From Gambelia wislizenii (Eukaryota; Chordata; Lepidosauria; Squamata; Crotaphytidae), in the NCBI GenBank assembly GCA_030847615.1, contig JAUMIR010000005.1:164514596-164578595 (forward strand): a DNA stretch of 64,000 bases, in the 5' to 3' direction. A program made the position numbers and the translations under genes. How positions within the stretch are numbered: the stretch's first letter is position 1; every line of letters starts with the position of its first letter. The notes beneath the pieces were generated by a model that saw only the letters and a list, made by a program, of their open reading frames with translations, made no database searches and was not told where the DNA came from. Below are positions 32,218 through 40,920 of the stretch, piece by piece.

Positions 32218-33095
32218 GTATGTCCGTAGCTTTGAGTACGCGTAAGGGATATGCCAGGGCTGTTAGCGAATTTTATCAGTTTAGGAATAGGTTTGGTCTT
32301 CGTTTAGGAGCTGAAGTGCCTGTTGCACATCTGCTGCAATTTTGTGTTCATCTTCATGAGCGAGGCTTGGCTCCACGGTCAATTAGGAGCAAGCTCTCTG
32401 CTCTGGCATTTTGGATGAAAGTTCAAGGGGCACCTGATAATACTGGCGATTTTCGGATTCGGAAGACATTGGAAGGCTGGGCTCGAGAGCAGGGTCGAAG
32501 GAGGGATGCCCGGACTCCTCTTTCACCAAGCATTCTGAAAGGATTGCGACGTACCTGGACCGCGATTTGCTTTTCTTCTTATGAAGTGCTGCTTTTCCAT
32601 GCCGCTTCTTTGCTGGCCTTTTTTGGTGCGTTGCGGGTTAGTGAATTAGTCGTATCTTCTAGGGCTGATACCTCAGGTAAAGCATTAGAATTTAGGGACA
32701 TACGTGTTGTTGAGGGTCAGATTAGTTTTAAGCTTCGTTTTTCAAAAACCGACCAGTTGGGGCGCGGCAAAACTGTGCAGTTACAACAGTGCAGTGACAC
32801 AGCCATATGTCCTGTTTTTGCTTTGCAGGAATTTATTAGAGTGCGAGGTGTGCTACCAGGACCGTTGTTTATCCATGCTGATTCTTCCCCTTTAACTAGG
32901 TACCAGTTTTGGAAGGTGACGGCTAAGGCACTAGATCGATTGGGCCTCACTGGGGTCAAGTTTGGGACACATTCCTTCCGGATAGGGGCTGCCTCCACTG
33001 CAGCAGCTATGGGCTTGTCGCCGGATTCCATCCAGAGGATTGGGCGATGGAGGTCAGCCTCTTACCGGGAATATGTCCGTCCGTTGCCTTACTAA
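32181..33095 (+). CDS. Ngaro tyrosine recombinase
   Basis: 304 aa. Expected to join the ends of a circular cDNA to target DNA by strand exchange at a short core. N-terminal SAM-like helical domain with RKGYARAVSEFYQF and LAPRSIRSKLSALAFW. The catalytic domain has Arg152 in GALRVSEL, His264-x-x-Arg267 in THSFRIGAAS, Trp290 in GRWRS, and the nucleophile Tyr in SASYREYVRP (Tyr298 favoured from the YIR-type pattern, Tyr295 possible). Nothing is missing. The ATG start is chosen because the decayed copy begins with the same M-DWESEIWRALGMSVA sequence. The stop TAA is directly followed by a splice-acceptor-like tract. Confidence 0.93.
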   Translation: MADWESEIWRALGMSVALSTRKGYARAVSEFYQFRNRFGLRLGAEVPVAHLLQFCVHLHERGLAPRSIRSKLSALAFWMKVQGAPDNTGDFRIRKTLEGWAREQGRRRDARTPLSPSILKGLRRTWTAICFSSYEVLLFHAASLLAFFGALRVSELVVSSRADTSGKALEFRDIRVVEGQISFKLRFSKTDQLGRGKTVQLQQCSDTAICPVFALQEFIRVRGVLPGPLFIHADSSPLTRYQFWKVTAKALDRLGLTGVKFGTHSFRIGAASTAAAMGLSPDSIQRIGRWRSASYREYVRPLPY

Positions 33096-33123
33096 TTGTT
33101 TTTCTTCCCCTTTTGTCTTCCAG
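33096..33123 (+). promoter_or_regulatory. Candidate 3' splice acceptor before the hydrolase
   Basis: An almost pure pyrimidine run after the recombinase stop, ending TTTTGTCTTCCAG, then G. The decayed copy keeps the same arrangement at the same place. Strong conservation of a pyrimidine tract plus CAG outside a conserved coding frame suggests that the hydrolase is expressed from a spliced RNA. The donor was not identified. Confidence 0.6.
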
Positions 33124-33719
33124 GTCCCAGTCCACGGCTGGTGAGAGGACGGGTTCTGATCTGCGGCCACAGTATGGTCTACTGGGCGGCCCGGCAGGCC
33201 CGATTAAGTTACTTTGGACCTCACCTTGGCCTGGGAGACATCGGGGTTGTTGAATGGTTGGGGAAAAGGGGATTGCGATGGCATGGGCTCATGCCATTGT
33301 TGTTTAATGAAAGTTTTGGGCCACCGCCTGATGTTTTGGTGGTACATCTTGGTGGGAATGATCTGGGCCTTTTAAAAGGCAAAGCTCTGGTGATTCAAGC
33401 ATCACATGATTTGGAGGTGATCAGGTCGAGATGGCCTGAAGTCACCATCATGTGGTCGGCCATATTACCCAGACAGATTTGGAGGGGGGAAGGGGAGCCC
33501 CGCTTGATTGATAGGGCTAGACGTAAAGTCAACAGGCAGATGGGAAAATTTTTACTTTCAAAGGGAGGTTATTACATTACACACCCTGAGATTTTGTATG
33601 AAAGACCTGAGCTCTACCGAGCAGACGGCGTGCATCTTTCCGATGCTGGCAATTTATTATTTCTTGGGGATCTTCAGCGGGGGTTGAGGGACCTATTGGT
33701 CAAGCTGGTGGGGGATTAA
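33096..33719 (+). CDS. SGNH/GDSL-type hydrolase of the Ngaro element
   Basis: Putative esterase/acylhydrolase, 207 codons from the first ATG. That ATG lies in the pyrimidine tract, so the true N-terminus is probably supplied by splicing and begins around residue 10. Signature blocks: VLICGHSMVYW (block I; nucleophile Ser26 in GHS in place of GDS), VVHLGGNDLG (block III; Asn88), and LYRADGVHLSDAGN (block V; Asp177 and His180). VTIMWSAILPRQIWRG lies between. It is in the same frame as the recombinase and separated from it by one TAA. Substrate and role are unknown; some CR1 and other LINE ORF1 proteins carry related esterases, which suggests a general use in retrotransposition. All catalytic residues are intact. 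Confidence 0.88.
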   Translation: MFFFPFCLPGPSPRLVRGRVLICGHSMVYWAARQARLSYFGPHLGLGDIGVVEWLGKRGLRWHGLMPLLFNESFGPPPDVLVVHLGGNDLGLLKGKALVIQASHDLEVIRSRWPEVTIMWSAILPRQIWRGEGEPRLIDRARRKVNRQMGKFLLSKGGYYITHPEILYERPELYRADGVHLSDAGNLLFLGDLQRGLRDLLVKLVGD

Positions 33720-33754
33720 GGGGTAAAGCAGACGCTTACCCCTTATCTATGGCA

Positions 33755-34197
33755 GGAATTGGGGGAGGCGTAGATTATGGTGTACACCTAGGGCACCGAT
33801 TTCGGTGAAGGGACGGTCTCTGGAAGGGTCTCCTTAGATTGTAAGATCTGGGAGAACAGAAGGAGACCTACCTTGGGGTTGGCCTGAAGGATAAGCCCCT
33901 CACCTTAATCTGTATGGATTGCGTGAGGGACTTTCGGGTTGACCTTCCAGACACGGGCCGGCTGCTGAGCAACCCCAAGTCATGGGGTTGCTCAGCAGGG
34001 CTCAGGTGTTCGCCCGGGGAAGCTGGGGGCATAAGTCCAGAAGGGACGATCCGCCTCAGCTGCTCCCTCACTAGGTTGCCTCCCCCCGCTGAAGATTTAA
34101 GGGATTAAATAAATAGGGTGATAAATAAAGATTCCATTTTATTTCACCCCAAAACTATGTGTGTGGTCTCATTATTTCTCCGACTCTGCGTGCAATG
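33755..34197 (+). repeat. Split direct repeat B1
   Basis: 443 bp from GGAATTGGGGGAGGCGTAG to CTGCGTGCAATG, repeated at 34543-34985 with no difference that I can see. A short open frame inside each copy (MDCVRDFRVDLPDTGRLL..) is identical in both but also falls inside the repeat of the decayed copy only as a broken frame, so it is unlikely to be a gene. Contains polyadenylation signals near its end. Confidence 0.93.
34108..34129 (+). terminator. Polyadenylation signals in B1
   Basis: Two AATAAA hexamers (34108-34113 and 34124-34129). The duplicate pair in B2 ends at 34917. A transcript started in A1 could end in either. Confidence 0.6.
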
Positions 34198-34371
34198 CTG
34201 CTTACCGGACCGCTGGCGAAGCCTAGGGCCGGTAAGCACCCCTTGCGGGCAGGGAGGAGTCGGAGACCACTATTGCGTCACCGGCAAGCGCCGGCGACGC
34301 GAGGAGAGGGGCGGGGCCGAGCACATAAAAGGCAGCCCGTCCCTCTCCTCTGCCTCCTTCTCTCTTGGCGA
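34198..34371 (+). repeat. Split direct repeat A2 (with second TATA/GC box)
   Basis: Copy of A1 directly abutting B1 at ...GTGCAATG|CTGCTTACC... . It carries the same GC box and CATAAAAGG, so it could act as a second promoter that reads only into B2. Confidence 0.92.
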
Positions 34372-34542
34372 CCCACCCACCCGCCGCTGGAATAGTGTGA
34401 TAATGGTTGCTTCGGAGCCGGGTAGGAATTTTTTCCCCCTTTTTATAAGGGGTTTTTTCGCCTACCCCATACTAGGAAGGTGGCAAAATGGGACAATTGG
34501 CCAGGGTGGCGCCTAATTAGGTCAAATTATCACCCACGATAG
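34372..34542 (+). other. Spacer between A2 and B2
   Basis: 171 bp unique to this place, AT/GGTTTT-rich, without an open frame of interest. It contains 'tttataaggggttttttcg'. Its role is unknown; it may correspond to sequence needed to template completion of the cDNA ends. Confidence 0.6.
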
Positions 34543-34985
34543 GGAATTGGGGGAGGCGTAGATTATGGTGTACACCTAGGGCACCGATTTCGGTGAAGGG
34601 ACGGTCTCTGGAAGGGTCTCCTTAGATTGTAAGATCTGGGAGAACAGAAGGAGACCTACCTTGGGGTTGGCCTGAAGGATAAGCCCCTCACCTTAATCTG
34701 TATGGATTGCGTGAGGGACTTTCGGGTTGACCTTCCAGACACGGGCCGGCTGCTGAGCAACCCCAAGTCATGGGGTTGCTCAGCAGGGCTCAGGTGTTCG
34801 CCCGGGGAAGCTGGGGGCATAAGTCCAGAAGGGACGATCCGCCTCAGCTGCTCCCTCACTAGGTTGCCTCCCCCCGCTGAAGATTTAAGGGATTAAATAA
34901 ATAGGGTGATAAATAAAGATTCCATTTTATTTCACCCCAAAACTATGTGTGTGGTCTCATTATTTCTCCGACTCTGCGTGCAATG
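34543..34985 (+). repeat. Split direct repeat B2 (3' end of Ngaro element)
   Basis: Copy of B1. It ends GTGCAATG, after which L1 sequence continues (GAATATGATAGCC). AATAAA at 34896-34901 and 34912-34917 give the likely polyadenylation of the full transcript. Confidence 0.93.
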
Positions 34986-37900
34986 GAATATGATAGCCTA
35001 ATACTCCTAGGAGACTGGAATGGAGTTTTGGACCCAACTAAAGACAGATCATCTGGAAACTGTAAAAGAAAGGGAAAACAAGGGAAACTACCAAAATCAT
35101 TTGAGAAACTGATGGATAATCTATCACTTATTGAAGTTTGGAGGCACCTATATGGAGAAAAGAAAGAGTATACTTATTATTCAGGTCGCCACAAAACCTT
35201 CTCACGTATAGATTTGTTTTTTGTCTCCAAAAATATTATAATGAATTTGGAAGGGACGGAAATATTACCAAAGGTTTTATCAGATCATAACCTAATACTA
35301 TTGACTATCAAAGACACTAAGAGGGAATATAATTTGAGACTTAACGAAATTTTATTGCAAGATGAGAAGGTACAAGAAAAAGTAAGACAAGGACTGAAAA
35401 ATTATTTCAAAGAAAACAGTGAAGGAGAGACATCAATCCAAAATGTATGGGATGCAAGTAAAGCAGTCCTGAGAGGGATCCTTATGCAAGCAAACTGGGA
35501 ACGCAATAAAAGGAAAAAAGAGAAAACTCAAATGTTGCAAGAGGCTTTACAAAAGAAAGAGAAAGAGTACGAAAAAGACGCATCAAATGAGGTAGTGAAA
35601 AACAAATTGAAGACGATACAAGGTCAGATAAAGATGGAATATATGGAAGAGATAGAAAAAAAGATGAGATTTGTAAAACAAAGATTTTATGAGGGTGGAA
35701 ACAAAATTGGAAAATGGTTAGCTTACAAACAGAGAAAAGAACAAGAGAAGAAACAGGTTCTGAGAATTAAGGAGAATGGACATATAATAACAAATCCAGA
35801 TAAAATTAGAAGCTGTTTCCAGAGATACTATACAAATCTGTTTAAGGAGCGTAAAATGAAGGAAGAAAAGGAAACCAAAATTAAAGAATATTTAATATCA
35901 CAAAAATTACAGAAAATAAGTGACACAGATAGAGAAGAGTTAGATAAACAAATAATGATAGGAGAAATCGAAGAAGCATTGAAAAAATTAAAAAACGGAA
36001 AAACTCCGGGTCCCAATGGATTTCCAGCAATATATTACAAATTATTTGAAGAAGAATTGAAGAAACCTCTACTTAAGACATTCAATACAATAATAAGAGA
36101 AGGGAGAATGCCAACCTCCTGGGAAAACGCAAATATTTCATTAATATTAAAAGAAAATAAATACCCAGAAGAACTAAGCAGTTATAGACCAATTGCGCTA
36201 TTAAATACGGACTATAAAATTTTTATGATAATCATGGCGGAATGCCTGAAGAAAGTATTAAATGAATGGATTGGACAAGATCAAACCGGTTTTCTGCCAA
36301 ATAGACATATGAGATACAATATAAGAAAGATAATAAATTTGATAGAATATTTCGATAAACATCCGGGAAAGAAGTTTGCAATAATATGTCTAGATGCGCA
36401 GAAAGCTTTTGATAGCGTTAACTGGGCCTGCATGATAGAAACACTGCGGGAACTAGGTATAGGACATAACTTTTTGAATGAAATTAAAGCGATATACAAT
36501 AAACAGACTGCCCAAATTATAATAAATGGTCAACGTACAGATAAAATAAGGATGGAGAAAGGAGTCCGTCAAGGATGTCCCCTCTCCCCACTATTATTCA
36601 TTACAGTTTTAGAACTATTATGCAGGGAAATAAGACAAAATGATGATATACAGGGAGTAAGAATAAAGAAGCATATTTTCAAAATGTCAGTTTTTGTGGA
36701 CGACATGGCAATAACATTAGAAAACCCACTACAATCTATACAAAAATTACAGAAAGTATTAGAAGGCTTTGGGGAGATTTCAGGCATAAGGATTAATAGG
36801 GATAAGACTGTAATGTTGACCAAAAATATAGAGAGAAAAGAGGAAGAAAAAATAAAAGAAATATCAGGCTTTCGAATAGAAAGGAAAATCAAATATTTGG
36901 GTATAGTAATGACAAAAAACAATATGGATTTGGCCGAAAATAATTATAAGACAAAATGGAGGGATATTAGAAAAGATTTGGAGAATTGGAAGCAGTTGAA
37001 TTTATCATTAATGGGTAGAGTGGCAGCTGTTAAGATGATGATACTTCCGAAACTGCTGTATATCTTCCAAAACTTACCAATACTAAATAATGATAAGCTC
37101 TTCAAAGAATGGGATAAAGATTTATCTAAGTTTATATGGAATAATAGAAAACCAAGAATAAAATGGAAATTGTTGCAAGAGGAAAAGGTTAAAGGAGGCT
37201 TAAACCTCCCAAATTTAAAATTATATCATCAATCTTGCGCATTGGTATGGTTAAATGAATGGTTTTTACTAAAAGATGATAAGATCATAACTTTGGAAGG
37301 AAATGACTTAAGATATGGACTCCATGCTTATTTATGGTATCAAAAAGAGCTTATAGATAAAAATTTTAATAATTATTTTGTTAGAAAATCTTTGTTGAAA
37401 GCATGGAAGGGAATGAAGAAGAAGATGTATACGAAGATACCTCTATTGGTCTCCCCTCAAGAGGCTTTTAGAAGAACTGAGATGCCACATTTGGAAACAT
37501 GGTGGACCTATAGAGACCTATTACATGTGCAGAAAGGAGATATCGGACTGAAAACGAGAGAGGAACTAGAACAGGAACAAATAAGATACAATTGGTTTCA
37601 ATATAGACAAATCAGGGAGAGATATATGATAGACCAAAAGCTGACAGGAATTGAAGAGCTAAAAACGGAATTTGATGAGTTAATCACAGATGAAAAAGCC
37701 TTTAAGATATCAAGGGTATATAAATTGTTGCTAAAATTAGATTTAGAGTCTGAAACGGTGAAAGAATTTATGATTAGATGGTCACTGGATGTTAGAGACA
37801 ATATCCCAATAGAGAATTGGGAAATTCTATGGAAGAAAAACATGAAATTGTTGATAAGTAATGAATTGAAGGACAATTGCTATAAAATGCAATACCATTG

Positions 37901-38375
37901 GTATATGACCCCCTCAAGGCTAGCAAAAATGTATGAGGCAAGATTAAGTAAATGCTGGAAATGTGAAGCAGCAGAAGGCACCTTCTTTCATATGTGGTGG
38001 TCATGCAAAACTGTGAAAAAATTCTGGATAAATATCCACAATCTGATAAGAAGAATAATTAAAAGGGATTTTGAATTAAGACCAGAATTATATCTCTTAA
38101 ACATGTTCGATAGAGATTTCCCGAAGGAACATAAAAGTATGATGCTTTGCATGATCACCACAGCTCGTATTGTTCTTGCGAGATATTGGAAGTTAAAAGC
38201 AATTCCGAATTGTGAGGAATGGATGGGAAAACTATCGGAAGTAGCTCGAATGGAGCAGCTCACATGTTGGCTAAAACATCAAACTAAAACTGAATTTAGA
38301 AAAGAATGGGGCAATTTAATTGAATTTTGGGTAGCCGAAGGAGATAGTATAAGAGCAACTTGGTTTATGGATTAA
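34983..38375 (+). pseudogene. L1 ORF2, remainder of endonuclease, RT and zinc knuckle
   Basis: Continuous open frame of 1,130 aa in the phase of the N-terminal part at 27774; together about 1,257 aa, the normal L1 ORF2 size. Endonuclease: ILLGDWNGVLDP (catalytic Asp/Asn), SRIDLFFVS, LSDHNLILL (catalytic Asp-His). RT: ISLILKENKYPEELSSYRPI, IICLDAQKAFDSVNW (motif A), VRQGCPLSPLLFITVLELL (motif B), SVFVDDMAITLENP (motif C, FVDD instead of the usual FADD), IKYLGIVMTKN. C-terminal CWKCEAAEGTFFHMWWSC is the C-x2-C...H-x4-C knuckle. No internal stop. It is called a pseudogene only because the Ngaro element has cut off its start. Confidence 0.94.
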
Positions 38376-38653
38376 GGAAATTTATCGGATATGGATCTAT
38401 TGGATTAATTATATTATCTCTCTGTCGAGGGAATACAGGGATAAGGATGTGTATAACAATGTCTTAAGGAAATCTTATATTTAGGAATTAATGGTATAAC
38501 ACAGTTAAATGTAACAGAGATAGAAAGCCAATGTTAGTAGAAAATCCAAATTCAGACAATAATGTAAAGGAAGCATATGGAATTTTATTATTGTATTGTT
38601 GTGAAATATGACTAAAATATAATAAACAAAACAAAACAAACAAACAAACAAAC
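38376..38653 (+). other. L1 3' UTR and tail
   Basis: Short AT-rich 3' UTR with AATAAA at 38621-38626 and an (AAAC)n-type tail up to the TSD. Confidence 0.85.
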
Positions 38654-38667
38654 AAAGCTCCCAAGGA
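38654..38667 (+). repeat. L1 target-site duplication, right copy
   Basis: AAAGCTCCCAAGGA, identical to 24693-24706. Confidence 0.93.
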
Positions 38668-38948
38668 GCTTGCAAGAACAACCTCACTGTACTGCCGATG
38701 GGCCCCGATATTGCACACACTGCCCTCCTGGTATGCTTGCTCCATTCTCCCTCCGTCTGAAGTGAAGAAAAAGGTGCTGCTTTTCATTAGCGGTACAGTG
38801 ATGCTGTTCTCATGAGCTCCTGGTTTCCCCCCCACCAAGCATCTCATATCCTCCCTTGTCTTAACCACTGCACTCTTTTTTTTAAAAGAAAAATCCATAA
38901 TCCATTCCCACCCCTGGGGAAAACAGCTTCAGGGTGGTGATTACCTCC

Positions 38949-39470
38949 CCCCCACTTTTTCCTGGTCCTCACATCTCTAAACTATCAGTTCACTATGAGA
39001 CTTTTTCATCACTCAAAAGAAAAAGAGCTGCTATTGTACATCGATGTAGCATGTCTGCTCTGTAAGAAAGAGCTGAAATCCCCAATACCACTTCTGCAGC
39101 CCACCCCCCAAAATTCTATTTTTATTTGCAGAAAGCAAATAAAAGTTTGTGGTAGTTTTACAGAAATACTATGCTGTCCCAAATATTTTTTTTTTATTGT
39201 TACTTACTTTTAAGCGCTGCACCAATTTTCTTTAGAAATTTTATCAGATATTTCGTTAACTCCTGGGGGATAAGAGATTTTTTCTATCATTTGGCATAAG
39301 ATTTATAGAGAGGCTTATTTTACGCCTATAGCTTCAGATGTCTTTCTGGCATGAAGTGAACCCTTAAAAACATTTCTCATGTCTTTAAAAAACAGGTTTT
39401 TAAAGTTCGTATAGTTTTATAACTGTGTGCGAGCTAATAAATATGTTTTTCCTTGTTTTTGTTTTTTTCC
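38949..39470. other. Unassigned spacer
   Basis: AT-rich; no exon or named repeat recognised. Confidence 0.4.
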
Positions 39471-39471
39471 A

Positions 39472-40040
39472 GGATGTGAGGCCGTGTTCTGGGAGAGTTT
39501 ACTTCTGACGTTTCGCCTGCATCTGTGGCTGGCATCTTCAGAGAATGGTTGGGTAGGAGTATGTGTGGAGGTTATATGCTATGAACCCCTGTTGGGGAGT
39601 ATATGTAAGTTTGTGTATTTGAATGGTTAGTTTCTGGGTATAGAATGCACAGAGAAACTATTGAAATCCACAAACACCTGGACAACTTCAACAGGAAAGA
39701 AGAAACCCTAAAAGTAAACAAAATCTGACTTCCAGTTTTGAAAAACAATAGAATCAAAACTCAGCACTTACAAAGGAACTCCACTCAGGGACAGGGAGGA
39801 TTTCCAGCAGATAATGGGCCATCAACCAACCATTAGCCAAACAAACACTTTAATCCTCCTTGCATTTCTATACCTAGAAACTAACCATTCAAATACACAA
39901 ATTTACATATACTCCCCAACAGGGGTTCACAGCATATAAACTCCACACACACTCCTACCCAACCATTCTCTGAAGATGCCAGCCACAGATGCAAGCAAAA
40001 TGTCAGAAGTAAACTCTTCCAGAACACAGCCTCACAGTCG
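39472..40040 (+). mobile_element. Penelope-like element fragment with inverted arms
   Basis: The centre (about 39655-39720) reads a short REAIEIHKH..FNRKEETLK-like stretch, typical of the region after the Penelope GIY-YIG endonuclease. The two sides are long inverted repeats: 'gtatgtgtggaggttatatg' at about 39559 faces its near complement at about 39930, and 'cgcctgcatctgtggctggc' faces 'gccagccacagatgcaagca'. Inverted and partial-tandem arms are typical of Penelope insertions. No RT remains. Confidence 0.65.
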
Positions 40041-40135
40041 GGGGGGGGGGAAACCCAAGCCTTCGACTTCACAAGAAATATGTTAATTTAACAATTTCTG
40101 TGCTGTTAAAATTGAGAGTTTTGTGCTCTACTATG

Positions 40136-40407
40136 ATTTTTTTTTAATTTAGTTATTTATACCCCGCTCTTCAGCCACAAGGCTATCAGAGCGGCTTACA
40201 AATTGTTTTAAGCAATAGCTATTTACACATCTACACTGCATTAAGCAGTTTCCAATGTGTGTTAGCGAATTGCCCCCACAAGCTGGGTACTCAATTTACC
40301 GACCTACAAAAGGATGGAAGGCTGAGTGAACCTTGGAGCCCACTGGAATCGAACTTGCAACGTGGTGACTTGCAGTACTGGCATTTAACCACTGCGCCAC
40401 CAGGGCT
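40136..40407 (-). mobile_element. tRNA-derived SINE with L2-like tail, full length
   Basis: The best copy in the window. On the minus strand: GAGCCCTGGTGGCGCAGTGG (A-box), GTTGCAAGTTCGATTCC (B-box), 'gctcaccaagg'-like linker, 'gtaagccgctctgatagcc' and 'gagcggggtataaat', then an A-rich tail. Confidence 0.88.
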
Positions 40408-40769
40408 CTCTTTTTTTAACTATTTTCATATTTTATTGTGGTTATTATCAGCTTTTAGTATTTTATGTTGTGATCCATTAAAAGAACTTACTATCAGGTA
40501 GCATGTAACTATTGTAAAGAAGAATGAAGGCTATAATATGGAGAAGCATGCCTAAATTAAAATACAAAAATTAATGTACTACTATAACTACAACTAAACT
40601 GTATTGCACACTAACAAACATTTTGTATCTATTCTAAAACCAATTCATGGGTGTTTATAGCAGGGATAGGCAACTTTCTGTCCCCACACCTGTGCAACAG
40701 GCTACACAGCCTCATGTTTCTCCTGAAAATGGAATCCAAAAGGAACTGGAAATAATTTCCAGTTTCTCA
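40408..40769. other. Unassigned spacer
   Basis: No recognised feature on either strand. Confidence 0.4.
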
Positions 40770-40920
40770 GTGTGTATGTGCCTTCAAAGTCACCTGTAGA
40801 CTTACCATGACCCTGTGAATTTCATAGATTTTTCTTAGGCAAGAAATACTCAGAGGTGGTTTGCCATTGCTTTCCTCTGAAATGTAGTCTACAGCACTTA
40901 GAATTTAGTGGTGGTCCAGT
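40770..40920 (-). mobile_element. 5S-Sauria type SINE, tail part
   Basis: Complement of the tail: 'tgtgaatttcatagatttttc', 'aggcaagaaatactcagagg' and 'tttgccattgctttcctctg'. The 5S-like head, which would follow at the right, is lost after 'gtggtggtccag'. Confidence 0.75.

Larger units (their letters stand above)
28155..34985 (+). mobile_element. Intact Ngaro-type DIRS retrotransposon with hydrolase gene
   Basis: 6,828 bp net insertion into L1 ORF2. Structure: A1 repeat (28158-28331), leader with tandem repeats, gag-like ORF, RT-RNase H, tyrosine recombinase, SGNH hydrolase, B1 (33755-34197), A2 (34198-34371), 171-bp spacer, B2 (34543-34985). Split direct repeats with a YR instead of an integrase define the PAT/Ngaro branch of DIRS-like elements, and an SGNH hydrolase frame is known in Ngaro elements. 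All four frames are open and B1 and B2 appear identical. AATG is present at both outer ends and at the B1/A2 junction. Confidence 0.94.
24707..38653 (+). mobile_element. Full-length L1 LINE interrupted by a Ngaro element
   Basis: Bounded by a 14-bp perfect TSD. It contains a 5' UTR of about 2 kb, ORF1, ORF2 and a short 3' UTR with AATAAA and an (AAAC)n tail. A 6,828-bp DIRS element sits in the endonuclease part of ORF2. Without it the L1 is about 7.1 kb and its ORF2 is open throughout. The only visible lesion is an in-frame TGA in ORF1. It is a young copy that was probably active shortly before the Ngaro insertion. Confidence 0.95.
24669..38948. mobile_element. Possible GGAGATTATC-tip MITE split by the L1
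   Basis: Just left of the L1 is GGAGATTATCAGGCAC. To the right of the L1, two inverted arms lie at about 38660-38702 and 38784-38824 (TCACTGTACTGCC against TCACTGTACCGC on the complement), and a candidate right tip, GTGATTACCTCC, ends at 38948. Minus the 14-kb L1 insertion the element would be about 0.3 kb. The right tip match is imperfect (9 of 11), so this is an inference. Confidence 0.4.

Noticed and set aside
33868..34108. Duplicate small proteins in B1 and B2
   Set aside because: They are identical only because the repeats are. The older copy does not keep the frame cleanly, so there is no evidence of selection.
34387..34516. Possible extra gene in the A2-B2 spacer
   Set aside because: The frame runs out of the repeat and has no recognisable domain.
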